Assembly: GCA_016707175.1 (NCBI GenBank)
Contig: JADJIB010000003.1
Span: 186,001-250,000 of the forward strand
Length of the DNA: 64,000 nt
DNA from: Candidatus Phosphoribacter hodrii
GTDB lineage: Bacteria; Actinomycetota; Actinomycetes; Actinomycetales; Dermatophilaceae
Direction: 5' to 3'
Position numbers and translations under genes: made by a program. Below, one piece after another: positions 35,325 to 46,200 of this stretch. The notes under the pieces are model-generated. The model ran no database searches and was not told the origin of the DNA. It worked only from the letters and a program-made list of their open reading frames with translations. Numbering within the stretch: the first letter of the stretch is position 1; each line of letters begins with the position of its first letter.

Positions 35325-36563
35325 ATGACCGCTTCCCCGTTGCGTTCCCGTTTCGGCCGTTGGCTCGTGCCCGCCGCCGCCGTCGTCCTCGTTGCCGGCG
35401 TCTCGCTGGCCGGTAGCCGGATGGCCTCGGCCGACAGCGACCTCGCCCCGCGCACCGCCGCCGAACTGCTCGCAGATCTGCAGCGGGCTCGCCTCGACCA
35501 CCTGTCGGGGACCGTCGTGCAGACCGCCGACCTCGGGCTGCCGTCCCTGCCTGGGGTGAGCGGCATGTCGGGGAGCGTCGGTGCCGGTGCGTCCGAGCTG
35601 ACCTCGATCATCAGCGGCAGCCACACCTGGAAGGTCTGGTACGGCGGCGAGAACCAGCAGCGCCTGGCCCTGGTCGGCACGCTGGGCGAGTCGGACATCA
35701 TCCACAACGGCAGCGACGTGTGGATCTGGTCGAGCAAGGCCCAGACCGCCACGCACCTGGTCATCGACCCCGCGAAGGCCGCCGCAGCCAAGAGTGAGGC
35801 CGGGAAGACCGGCGGGCCGTTGATGACGGCCGGGCCGACGGGCACCGGGCTGCCCCCCACGCCTGAGGACGCCGCCAAGGCGGCGCTCGCGGCCATCGAC
35901 CCGACGACCCGGGCCGAGGTCGGGCCCGCGGTGGTCGTCGCGGGGCGCACGGCATACGAGCTGGTGCTCACGCCCAAGGATTCGACCACTCTCGTCGCCC
36001 AGGTGCGCCTGGCCGTCGACGGCGAACGACACCTGCCCTTGCGGGTGCAGGTCTTCTCGACCAAGCAGTCCACGCCGGCTATCGAGGTCGGGTTCACGTC
36101 GATCGACTTCTCGGCGCCGGAGGCTCGGCAGTTCGAGTTCACCCCGCCGCCCGGGACGACGGTGACTGAAGGGATGCCGGAAGGCTTGGGAGACAAGGCT
36201 TTGGGAGACAAGGCTTTGGGAGACAAGGCTGCTGGTATGCCGACCGAGCCTGGCGCTGGCGCCGCCGCCGCCAAGGCCGCCGCACCGCGCGCGGTCGGCA
36301 CCGGCTGGTCGCGGGTCGTCGTGGCCACGATGCCTGCCACCACGGACGCCGCACCGGGCGGGGGAACCGCCGCCGACGGTGGGCTGGGTCAACTGCAGAG
36401 CCTCCTGGGCGCGCTGCCGCAGGTCTCGGGTGCGTGGGGCAGTGGCCGGGTCCTCGAAGGGACGCTGTTCTCGCTCGTCCTCGCCGACGACGGCCGCGTC
36501 GCGCTCGGGGCTGTTGCCCCCGACGCCCTGTATGCCGCCCTCGCCGCGCCCGCGGCCGGCTGA
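35325..36563 (+). CDS. LolA-like/DUF2092 secreted protein
   Basis: 412 residues with a signal peptide (WLVPAAAVVLVAGVSLAGSRMASA), then a LolA-type beta domain (LADLQRARLDHLSGTVVQTADLGLP, WKVWYGGENQQRLALVG, DVWIWSSKAQTATHLV, ELVLTPKDSTTLVAQVRLAVD, RQFEFTPPPGTTVTE). It probably binds a lipid or senses envelope state. A 15-nt tandem repeat encodes LGDKA three times near residue 290. It starts a cluster with an ABC ATPase and a permease. Confidence 0.85.
   Translation: MTASPLRSRFGRWLVPAAAVVLVAGVSLAGSRMASADSDLAPRTAAELLADLQRARLDHLSGTVVQTADLGLPSLPGVSGMSGSVGAGASELTSIISGSHTWKVWYGGENQQRLALVGTLGESDIIHNGSDVWIWSSKAQTATHLVIDPAKAAAAKSEAGKTGGPLMTAGPTGTGLPPTPEDAAKAALAAIDPTTRAEVGPAVVVAGRTAYELVLTPKDSTTLVAQVRLAVDGERHLPLRVQVFSTKQSTPAIEVGFTSIDFSAPEARQFEFTPPPGTTVTEGMPEGLGDKALGDKALGDKAAGMPTEPGAGAAAAKAAAPRAVGTGWSRVVVATMPATTDAAPGGGTAADGGLGQLQSLLGALPQVSGAWGSGRVLEGTLFSLVLADDGRVALGAVAPDALYAALAAPAAG
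36186..36230 (+). repeat. three 15-bp tandem repeats in the LolA-like gene
   Basis: TTGGGAGACAAGGCT three times in a row without a mismatch, in frame, encoding LGDKA units. Length-variable by whole codons. Confidence 0.9.
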
Positions 36564-36573
36564 CGGCGCGCGG

Positions 36574-37503
36574 ATGCTGGCAGTTCAGACGTGGGAGTTG
36601 ACCAAACGGTTCGGCTCTCAGACGGTGGTCGACGGCATTGACCTCGCGGTGCCTGCCGGGTCGGTCTATGGGTTCCTCGGCCCCAACGGGTCGGGCAAGA
36701 CGACGACGATCCGGATGCTGCTTGGGCTGATCGGCCCATCGGCTGGGCGCTCGGAGCTGCTTGGGCTGCCGGTGCCCGGCCAGGCCGAGGCGGCGTTGCA
36801 CCGGGTCGGCGCCCTGGTCGAAGGGCCGGCCTTCCACCCCTACCTGTCCGGTCGGGCCAACCTGGCCCGCCTTGATGTCGCCGACCGCCGGGCCGACCCG
36901 CGCACGTCCCGTGCGCGGGTCGACGCGGCGCTCGATCGAGTCGGCCTGCTCGCCGCCGCAGAGAAGCGCTACCGGGCCTATTCGCTCGGCATGCGCCAGC
37001 GGCTGGCCATCGCGGGCGCCCTGCTCATGCCGCGCGAGCTGCTCGTCCTCGACGAACCCACCAACGGGCTGGACCCCCAAGGCACCCGTGAGGTGCGGGC
37101 CCTCATCGGGTCGCTCGGCAGCGAAGGTACGACGGTGCTCGTCTCCAGCCACCTGCTCTCAGAGGTCGCCCAGGTCTGCTCGCATCTCGGTGTGATGCGC
37201 GAAGGCCGGCTGGTCGCCCAAGGCCCGATCACCGAGTTGCAGGGCGCGGCCACCCGGGCGACGGTGCGGACCGACGACGGTGAGCAGGCGGCATACGTGC
37301 TGCGTGAGCTCGGCGCGACGGGGGTGAGCGTCGATGCGGAGCATGCTCAGGTGCGAGGTGAGCTCGGCGCGATCGCCCCGGAGAAGGCGGTAGCGGCGCT
37401 CGTCCACGCGGGGGTCGCGGTCCGCGGATTCTCCAGTGGGGCACCGGATCTCGAGGATTGGTTCGTTGGCCTGACAGGGGAGGGTTTTGATGTCAGCGGC
37501 TGA
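36574..37503 (+). CDS. ABC transporter ATP-binding protein
   Basis: 309 residues. Walker A GPNGSGKTTT (about 34-43), signature YSLGMRQRLAIAGALL, Walker B LLVLDEPTNGLDP and H-loop SSHLL are intact. Layout is that of DrrA/BcrA-type exporters paired with an ABC-2 permease, here the next gene, overlapping by 14 nt. Probably drives efflux of an antibiotic or lipid-like compound in response to the divergent two-component system. Confidence 0.93.
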   Translation: MLAVQTWELTKRFGSQTVVDGIDLAVPAGSVYGFLGPNGSGKTTTIRMLLGLIGPSAGRSELLGLPVPGQAEAALHRVGALVEGPAFHPYLSGRANLARLDVADRRADPRTSRARVDAALDRVGLLAAAEKRYRAYSLGMRQRLAIAGALLMPRELLVLDEPTNGLDPQGTREVRALIGSLGSEGTTVLVSSHLLSEVAQVCSHLGVMREGRLVAQGPITELQGAATRATVRTDDGEQAAYVLRELGATGVSVDAEHAQVRGELGAIAPEKAVAALVHAGVAVRGFSSGAPDLEDWFVGLTGEGFDVSG

Positions 37504-38428
37504 GGTGTCGACGGCTGGCGCGGTGACGGCTGGCGCGGTGACTGCTGGTGCGGTGACTGCTGGTGCGGTGACTGCTGGCGCTACGACGGCTGGCGTGCCG
37601 TCGCGGCCGGTGCCGGGCTGGGCCTGGCGGTTCTTCTGGTCGGAGGTGCGCCTTGTCGCGGGGCGTCGGCGCAATCAGGCGGGCCTGGCGGTGTTGGCCG
37701 CCGTCCCGGTCGTCGTGGCGTTCGCGGTGAAGGCCTCGGCACCCCGGCCGGGTCGTGGCCCGGACTTCCTGTCGAGCATCACCTCCAACGGACTGTTCGT
37801 CGCGCTCACGGCGTTGACCGCGGAGATCGCAATGTTCCTGCCGCTTGCGGTGGCGATGTTGTGCGGTGACGCCATCGCGGGCGAGGCCAACCAGGGGACA
37901 TTGCGCTATCTGCTCACCGTGCCCGTCACGCGCACCCGGTTGCTGTTCGTCAAGTACGCCTCGCTCGTTTTCGGCGCGCTTTGGGGGGTCACTCTCGTGG
38001 CGGTCACCGGGGTGCTCGTGGGCGCGGCGCTGTTCGGGGTCGGGCCGCTGACGACCCTCTCGGGCAGCCAACTGGAGTTCGTCCCGGCTCTCGGTCGACT
38101 CGGGCTGGTCGTCCTCTATCTCACGGCCTGCCTCGCGTCGTTGGCGGCGCTGGGGCTGTTCGTGTCGACGCTCACCGAGCAGCCGATGGCCGCGACGATC
38201 ACGGTGATGATCGTCGTCATCCTCTCGTGGGTCCTCGATGGTGTCCCGCAGGTGGCGTGGCTGCACCCGTGGTTGATCGTCCACGAATGGATGTCCTTCG
38301 GAGACCTGCTGCGCGATCCAGTCTCGCTCGACGGTGCCGGCCGCGGGCTCTGGGTCGCGCTCGGTTATGCCGTCGTCTTCCTCGCCGCTGCCTGGGCCCG
38401 GCTGTCGGGCAAGGACATCACCAGCTGA
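37490..38428 (+). CDS. ABC-2-type permease
   Basis: 312 residues with six membrane helices. The N-terminus is six copies of a five-residue unit (TAGAV-type) from a 15-bp DNA repeat, then WRFFWSEVRLVAGRRR and the ABC-2 core with CGDAIAGEANQGTLRYLLTVPVTRTRLL. Partner of the upstream ATPase. The ATG 37490 follows AGGGGAGGG. A CGTACTTC-type palindromic element follows the stop. Confidence 0.88.
   Translation: MSAAEVSTAGAVTAGAVTAGAVTAGAVTAGATTAGVPSRPVPGWAWRFFWSEVRLVAGRRRNQAGLAVLAAVPVVVAFAVKASAPRPGRGPDFLSSITSNGLFVALTALTAEIAMFLPLAVAMLCGDAIAGEANQGTLRYLLTVPVTRTRLLFVKYASLVFGALWGVTLVAVTGVLVGAALFGVGPLTTLSGSQLEFVPALGRLGLVVLYLTACLASLAALGLFVSTLTEQPMAATITVMIVVILSWVLDGVPQVAWLHPWLIVHEWMSFGDLLRDPVSLDGAGRGLWVALGYAVVFLAAAWARLSGKDITS
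37511..37600 (+). repeat. six 15-bp tandem repeats in the permease gene
   Basis: Units ACGGCTGGCGCGGTG, twice, then ACTGCTGGTGCGGTG, twice, then two diverged copies. Two kinds of unit show step-wise expansion by slippage. They add a repeated cytoplasmic tail to the permease. Confidence 0.85.
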
Positions 38429-38460
38429 GCCAGTGCCGACACCGGCGGTGGGGAGGGGCC

Positions 38461-38533
38461 AGGGGGGCTGAGATTTCCCCGTACTTCAGGTACGCAGTGC
38501 GTACCTGAAGTACGTCGTTTGAATAGCCCCCCT
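38461..38533. repeat. nested inverted-repeat element / bidirectional terminator
   Basis: An outer 9-bp inverted repeat (AGGGGGGCT at 38461-38469, AGCCCCCCT at 38525-38533) encloses a perfect 35-nt palindrome with 17-bp arms (38480-38496, 38498-38514) centred on one G. It lies between the convergent permease and acyl-CoA ligase genes. Confidence 0.75.
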
Positions 38534-38622
38534 GGGAGGTGGACAAGCGGGCTGGCGAGCAGACGGCCCGGTGCGCAGAGGGCCGAAGTGAGCACCCGGC
38601 ATACCGGGAAGGCCTGAGGCAA

Positions 38623-40293
<1,671 letters not shown>

Positions 40294-40306
40294 GCCCCTC
40301 AGCCTG

Positions 40307-40339
40307 CCAGGGCGGCCTCTGTTTGACGAGGCCGCCTGG
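40307..40339. promoter_or_regulatory. strong inverted repeat upstream of the acyl-CoA ligase
   Basis: A 12-13-nt inverted repeat (40307-40319 and 40328-40339) with one bulged base and an 8-nt loop, 14 nt before the ligase start. Could be an operator or a leader hairpin. The rest of the 232-nt divergent spacer (40294-40525) holds GGGCA-rich sequence near 40427-40462 but no gene. Confidence 0.45.
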
Positions 40340-40525
40340 GGCCAGACACCTCACATCGGGCAACCGCGCCGAAGGCAGGTTTCCACGGATAGGGTGCCCT
40401 GGCTACGGCCTTCAGGGCGAGCGAACCTGCCCTTAAGGGCGCCCGATTTGTCCTTAGGGGCATCTTGAGCCTCGCTTAGCACAGGTTGGCCGAGTCACCT
40501 CTGATGACCGCATAGCCTTTCAGCC

Positions 40526-41365
40526 ATGTCTTCACTTGCAACTGAATCCGGCATCTTTGACACCATCGCCGGGCTACCGGTGCACCCCCTCGTTGTCCAC
40601 CTCACCGTCATCGTCTTGCCTGTGTCGGCGGTGGCCTTCATCGCGCTGGTTTTCGCTCGTCGGTTGCGCCCGGCCTATGCGTGGCTGGCGGCCGCGGGTC
40701 TGGTCGTGGGCGCCGTCGCGGCCCTGGTGGCGAAGGAATCCGGCGAGGCCCTGGCCGAGCGCGTCGGCACTCCGGCGCAACATGCGTCCTACGGCACGAT
40801 CCTGCCCATCCTCGGCATCCTGTTGGCCATCGTCGCCGTCGCGTGGATCGTGGTGCAGCGCCGGTCGGCGGTCGCCAGCCGTGACTCCGGCGTGGTGACC
40901 GTGCTCGGCGGGTTGGGTTCGCTCCTTGCGGTCGGGGTCCTGGCGCTCACGGTGCTGGTTGGCCACAGCGGCGCCGAGGCCGTCTGGGGGAGCAAGATCG
41001 CGGCGACGAATGCATCGGCAACAAGTGTCAGCACGCCAGCAGTGACCTCAACCGCGAAGCCGACGGCCAAGGCGACCGCCACGGCGACCACCTCCACGTC
41101 CTCCGCGTCCACCACGAAGGCTGGGGCGACGGCATACACGATGGCGGACGTGGCCACCCACAACTCGGCGCAGTCGTGCTGGGCAGCCGTCAGCGGCGAC
41201 GTTTACGACCTCACCACGTGGATCGGCAAGCACCCCGGTGGCAGCAGCGTCATCAAGGCCCTGTGTGGCACCGACGCGACCTCGGCCTTCCTCGGGGAGC
41301 ACCGCGGGGAGCGCCGGCCGGCCTCGGAACTGGCAACCTTCAAAATCGGGACGCTCGCCGGCTGA
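40526..41365 (+). CDS. DUF2231 membrane domain fused to a cytochrome b5-like domain
   Basis: 279 residues. The N-terminal DUF2231 domain has four membrane helices and the conserved GLPVHPLVVHLTVIVLP. After a Thr/Ser/Ala-rich linker (about 165-205) comes a cytochrome b5-like domain: YTMADVATHNSAQSCW, YDLTTWIGKHPGGSSVIKALCG and FLGEHRGE, whose two histidines (HPGG and EHRG) are the expected axial haem ligands. The orientation suggests an extracytoplasmic haem or steroid-binding domain tethered to the membrane. Electron transfer is likely but unproven. Confidence 0.82.
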   Translation: MSSLATESGIFDTIAGLPVHPLVVHLTVIVLPVSAVAFIALVFARRLRPAYAWLAAAGLVVGAVAALVAKESGEALAERVGTPAQHASYGTILPILGILLAIVAVAWIVVQRRSAVASRDSGVVTVLGGLGSLLAVGVLALTVLVGHSGAEAVWGSKIAATNASATSVSTPAVTSTAKPTAKATATATTSTSSASTTKAGATAYTMADVATHNSAQSCWAAVSGDVYDLTTWIGKHPGGSSVIKALCGTDATSAFLGEHRGERRPASELATFKIGTLAG

Positions 41366-41420
41366 CGGCCAGGAGGTCCGCTGCCGCGTCGACGTCGCCC
41401 CGGATCCCGGCGGCGACGGC

Positions 41421-41500
41421 GTGGCGGCGGCATACCTCTGCGTGGTGGAGTGAGCCGGGTGTGGCGGCGGCATACCCCCTCGTGCTGGAGAGAGCCGGGC
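41421..41500. repeat. 40-bp direct tandem duplication
   Basis: 41421-41460 and 41461-41500 match at about 32 of 40 positions; both begin GTGGCGGCGGCATACC, so each carries a CGGCATAC motif. Confidence 0.8.
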
Positions 41501-41617
41501 GTGAAGCCGTCGATGAAGCCGCGGTAGGTGTCGTGATCGCGCACCCTACGGCGGCTTCATACGCGGCCCCTTCCCCGGCCGGAGCGCCTGCTGAGCGGGC
41601 CTGAGCATCCGCGCCTC

Positions 41618-41689
41618 GTGACGGCGCCCATGAGGGCGTGGCTGCTGCTGTTCCAACGACAGTGGCGACGCCGTCATCCGCGCCGTCAC
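41618..41689. repeat. 72-nt hairpin repeat, copy B
   Basis: Same length as the element at 3412-3483, in reverse orientation, 51 of 72 matching with no gaps. Its outer arms (GTGACGGCG and CGCCGTCAC) pair, and its centre CCAACGACAG is the complement of the copy A centre. Confidence 0.65.
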
Positions 41690-41717
41690 GCGCCGCGGTG
41701 CCGATCTCCGTGTCGCG

Positions 41718-43130
41718 TCAGACGAGGCGGCGAGTGTGGACGTGGATCTGGACGGGGCCACCAGTCACGCGCAGGGCCCACGGGGAGGCCAGCAGCGCGG
41801 GCGGGCACAACTGCGTGAGGACGGTGTGTCCGCCGTCGATGAACACCTCAACCGAGCCGTGGTCGACGATGATCGAGAGCCGGTGTGAGTCGCCTGGGAG
41901 TGGCGTCGAGACCGCGCGGTCGAAGCCGGCAGGCCTCTCGGGCAGGCCGATTCGAGGGCAAACGGTGAGCGTGTCCGCCTCCCAGATGAACGTCAGGCCG
42001 ATGGCGAGGTGAACCAGGCTCGCGCCGCCCCGCTCAATCTCGACCTCGACGAGGGCTGGGGCGGTCGCTGCAACCGCTGGGATGGTCAGGTCGCCAGCCA
42101 AAGAGCCGTCGAAACTGAAGGTTTCGGGCCCGGTCGGGAGCGGCGCCGGGGTCTGGATGAGTCGGCGTATGCCGCGCGACACCGATCCCGCGATGCTCAA
42201 CTCTCGGGGCCACGCCATCTGCATCGCCCACGGCTGCGAGGGGAGGGCATTGGCGTACTCCCAGTTGTTCATCCAACCGATCATCACTCGGCGATCGTCC
42301 GGGGCATCGAAGAAGGACACCGCGGCGTAGTAGTCGCGGCCCTGGTCCAACCAGCCTTGCGCGCCCGGGTCGGCGGACGGTGTGAAGGTCACGCCGTCGA
42401 AATCGCCCAGGTAGTAACGCGTTCCGGACCCGCCGGTCAGGGCCTCGGGGTTGACGCTGAGGATGAGCACCCAGACCGCGGCCCCGCGGGCGTCGAGCAG
42501 CGGGAATAGGTCGGGACACTCCCACGTCGGCGCCGCGGCAGTCGGGTCCCGGAACTCGCTGAGCAACTCCCACTCGCGCAGGTCGTCCGAGGCGTAGAGG
42601 ACCACCACGTTCTCGACGGCCTCGACAGCGACCATCAACCAGCGATCACCGTGGCGGAACACCTTCGGGTCGCGGAAGTCCGCGGAGTCGCGATCGAGCA
42701 CCGGGTTGCCGGCGAACTTGTGGAACGTGAACCCCCCGTCAGTGCTCCACGCAAGAGCCTGGGTCTGATGGACGCCGACGTCGGGGGTGCCCCGGTGGGA
42801 GGTGTAGATCGCCACAAGGGCACCCGCACCGAAGCCTGCCGAGCCGGTCTCGTCGCACACCATCGATCCGGAGAAGATCTCTTCAGACTCGTCGAGCGAG
42901 ATCGCCGTCTCGTGCTCGGTCCAATGCGCGAGGTCGGGTGAAGTCGCATGGCCCCACGACATGTTCCCCCAGGTGAGGCCCCGCGGGTTGGTCTGGTAGT
43001 AGAGGTGCCACAAGGAGTTGTGGAAGATCAGGCCGTTGGGATCGTTCAGCCAGGTTGCTGCCGGGCTGTAGTGGATCGCCGGTCGCACCGGTCCGCTCGG
43101 TCCCGCCCCACCCTGCATGCTGCCGCTCAT
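41718..43130 (-). CDS. glycoside hydrolase family 32 (fructosidase)
   Basis: 470 residues, no signal peptide, so probably cytoplasmic. The GH32 active-site motifs are all present: WLNDPNG with nucleophile D30, FRDPK (152-156) and ECPD with acid/base E204. A C-terminal beta-sandwich follows. Family members hydrolyse sucrose, levan, inulin or fructo-oligosaccharides; which one cannot be told, though the GH32 shape suits levanase/invertase. No transporter or regulator is adjacent. It lies just beyond the last gene of the restriction island. Confidence 0.93.
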   Translation of the reverse strand: MSGSMQGGAGPSGPVRPAIHYSPAATWLNDPNGLIFHNSLWHLYYQTNPRGLTWGNMSWGHATSPDLAHWTEHETAISLDESEEIFSGSMVCDETGSAGFGAGALVAIYTSHRGTPDVGVHQTQALAWSTDGGFTFHKFAGNPVLDRDSADFRDPKVFRHGDRWLMVAVEAVENVVVLYASDDLREWELLSEFRDPTAAAPTWECPDLFPLLDARGAAVWVLILSVNPEALTGGSGTRYYLGDFDGVTFTPSADPGAQGWLDQGRDYYAAVSFFDAPDDRRVMIGWMNNWEYANALPSQPWAMQMAWPRELSIAGSVSRGIRRLIQTPAPLPTGPETFSFDGSLAGDLTIPAVAATAPALVEVEIERGGASLVHLAIGLTFIWEADTLTVCPRIGLPERPAGFDRAVSTPLPGDSHRLSIIVDHGSVEVFIDGGHTVLTQLCPPALLASPWALRVTGGPVQIHVHTRRLV

Positions 43131-43210
43131 CCTTTCCGGGGTGATCGTGGTCAGTTGCTCGGGCTAAGCATCCCATCTGTCACTCCACGGGCGTCTCGTT
43201 GCCCAACCCG

Positions 43211-46200
43211 TCACGCTCCTTGGCGTGAGAGCCCCCCGAGGCCCAGGTAGCGGTCGAGGTACTGAGTCAGCTTGTCTAGCACTCGCCGCTTGGTGTCAGC
43301 GTGCCCGGCGCCCGGCCCGGCGAAGCGCGATGCTGGCGGCAGGATCTTCGTAATTCCGGTACCGGTCGTGGGAACGGCGCCGTTGCGAAAGGCCATGTCC
43401 ACAAAGGCCTGCGTCTCTGCCGGCTTCAGTGACTCGTCCGCGACGATCGCCGCGAGCTCTTCAGCGCGGCGGGCGGAGATGAACGCCTCCCACTCCTCGT
43501 CCACGCTTCCGGTAGCCGAGACGGACACCACGAATGCCTCGATGAGGTCCTTCTTGTTGCGCAGCGACGGGCTCGAGTCCACGGCCCGGGCGATGGCCGC
43601 GCGGATCTCCTTGTCCTCGCCGTCGCCCTTGGCCTGCCGGTACTGCTCTACGAGCATGAGGATGTAGTCGACGTTGATCTCGACCTGCTTGACCAGCTCG
43701 ATCTCGAAGACGACGTCGTCGACGATCGACTCCTTGTCGGCCTTGGCGACCCGGCGGAAATCGGCATAGAGGTCGAGATAGACGCTGGTGTAGTCCTGCA
43801 CCTGGCGGTCGGTGAGCCCCTCCTGGCCAGCGAAGTCGTCGAAGGAGGTGAGGATGTTGCGCAGCCGCAGGATGGCCCCGAACAGGGCGATGAAGGCCTT
43901 CTGCGCGCTCTCCCCGACGATGGGCGACCCAAGGGGGTATGCCGCGAGCAGCTCGCCGACGCGGGCGGCATACTCGGCGTAGTAGTCGGCGTACGGCCTG
44001 AGCAGGACGATGCCGTGCGCGTCCTTGTTGCCGAAGAGCGCGATGGCGTCGTTAGTCTCCTCGTCGAGGTCGCGGAAGCTGACGATGTTGCCGTAGGTCT
44101 TGACCGAGTTGAGGATCCGGTTCGTGCGCGAGTAGGCCTGGATGAGGCCATGGGCCCGCAGGTTCTTGTCGACCCAGAGCGTGTTGAGCGTCGTCGCGTC
44201 AAAGCCCGTGAGGAACATGTTGACGACGATGACGAGGTCGAGCTCGCGGTTCTTCAACCGTAGTGAGAGGTCCTTGTAGTAGTTCTGGAATTTCTCGGCC
44301 GACGTGTCGAAGCTCGTGCCGAACAGCTCGTTGTAGTCCTGGATCGCGTCCTCGAGGAACGAGCGGGCGTCCGCGGACAGCCCCTCGGTCTCGAAACCCT
44401 CGTCGTCGAGGAAGTCCTCGTCCGCGGCCTCGTTGGCGGCATACGAGTAGATGAGCCCGACCTTGAGGCGGCGGTCCTGCGGAAGGTCCTGCTGCTGGAC
44501 GCCGAACTGGTTGTAGTAGACGCGGGCCGCCTGGATCGATGCGGTGGAGAAGATCGCGTTGAAGCCCCGTACGCGGGTCGCGCGACGTGTCTCCTCGACG
44601 CGGCCCCGGCCGAGCGCGACCTGCTCCACGTTGGTGATGACCGAGTGCTGGTAGCCGGAGGACCGCTTGGTCTTCTGGGCGAAGTGGTCGAGCATGTAGG
44701 CGACAATCTGCTTGATCCGCTCGGGTGCCAGCAGAGCCTTCTCGGTGTCGATGGCCGAGACCTGCTTGTCGGTCAGGTGCTCCGGAAGGTGGATCGTGTT
44801 GACGTAGTCGATGCGGAAGGGGAGCACGTTCTTGTCGGTGATGGCGTCGACGATCGTGTAGGTGTGCAGCTTGTCGCCGAAGGCCTGCTCCGTCGTGCGC
44901 AGGCGAGGGCTGCCTGCGGTGCCCGCGTTCGCCGCGAAGATCGGCGTCCCGGTGAAGCCGAACAGGTGGTAGCGCTTGAAGGCGCGGGTGATGGCGGTGT
45001 GCATATCGCCGAACTGGGAGCGGTGGCACTCGTCGAAGATGATGACGACATGCCCGTCGAAGATGGTGTGGCCCTTGTTGGCGGGCGAGTTGACGAAGGT
45101 CGCGAGCTTCTGGATCGTCGTGATGATGATGCGGGCCTCGGGGTCGCCCAACTGCTTCTTGAGCTTGGCGGTCGACGTATTCGAGTTGGCCGCGCCCTTC
45201 TCGAAGCGGTCGTACTCGCGCATCGTCTGGTAGTCGAGGTCCTTGCGGTCGACGACGAAGAGCACCTTGTCGATCCCGGTCATTCTCGACGCGAGCTGAG
45301 CCGCCTTGAAGCTCGTGAGGGTCTTGCCTGATCCGGTGGTGTGCCAGATGTAGCCGCCCGCACCGACGGTGCCCCACTTCTTGTAGGTCGAGGAGGTCTC
45401 GATCCGGCGCAGGATCTGCTCGGTCGCGGCGACTTGATAGGGCCGCATGACCAGGAGCATCCGATCGGCCGTGAGAACGCAGTAGCGGGTGAGCAGGTTG
45501 AGCAGGGTGTGTTTGGCGAAGAAGGTGCGGGTGAAGCCGGCGAGGTCCTGGATCGGGCGATTGCGCTCGTCGGCCCACCACGAGGTGAACTCGAAGGTGT
45601 TCGAGGTGGTGCGGGTGCGCCGGGACGCGGTCGCGCTGTCGACGTGCTGGCGGCGGGTGGTATTGGAGTAGTACTTGGTCAGCGTGCCGTTGCTGATGAC
45701 GAAGAGCTGGACGTACTCGAAGAGGCCGGACCCGGACCAGAAACTGTCCCGCTGATAGCGGTCGATCTGGTTGAAGGCCTCGCGGATGTCGACGCCGCGG
45801 CGCTTGAGCTCGATGTGCACCATCGGCAGGCCGTTGACCAGCACCGTCACGTCGTAGCGGTTCGCGTAGCGACCCCCGCCGGGAGTATCGGGGCCGGGCA
45901 CCTCGTACTGGTTGACGACCTGGAGGCGGTTGTTGTGGATGTGGACCTTGTCGATCAGCATGACGTTCTTGGTCGAGCCGTCGTCGCGAGCGAGCAGGAG
46001 GACGTGGTCCTCGTGGATGCGCACGGTCTTGTCGACGATGCTGGAGTTCGCGCTGGCGATCCGCTCGGCGAAGAAGCGCTGCCACTCGGCATTGGAGAAC
46101 CGTATGCCGTTGAGCGCCTCGAGCTGGAGGCGCAGGTTGGCGACGAGCTGGCCCTCGGTGGTGATGGGGAGGTAGGCGTAGGCCTGCTCCTGCAGCTGTC

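Larger units (their letters stand above)
41366..41717. other. 352-nt repeat-rich spacer without a gene
   Basis: Contains a 40-bp tandem duplication (41421-41500) and the second 72-nt hairpin repeat (41618-41689). No coding signal. It separates the cytochrome b5 fusion from the convergent GH32 gene. Confidence 0.6.

Noticed and set aside
41421..41500. Possible CRISPR remnant
   Set aside because: Two adjoining 40-bp units without any spacer; a simple tandem duplication.
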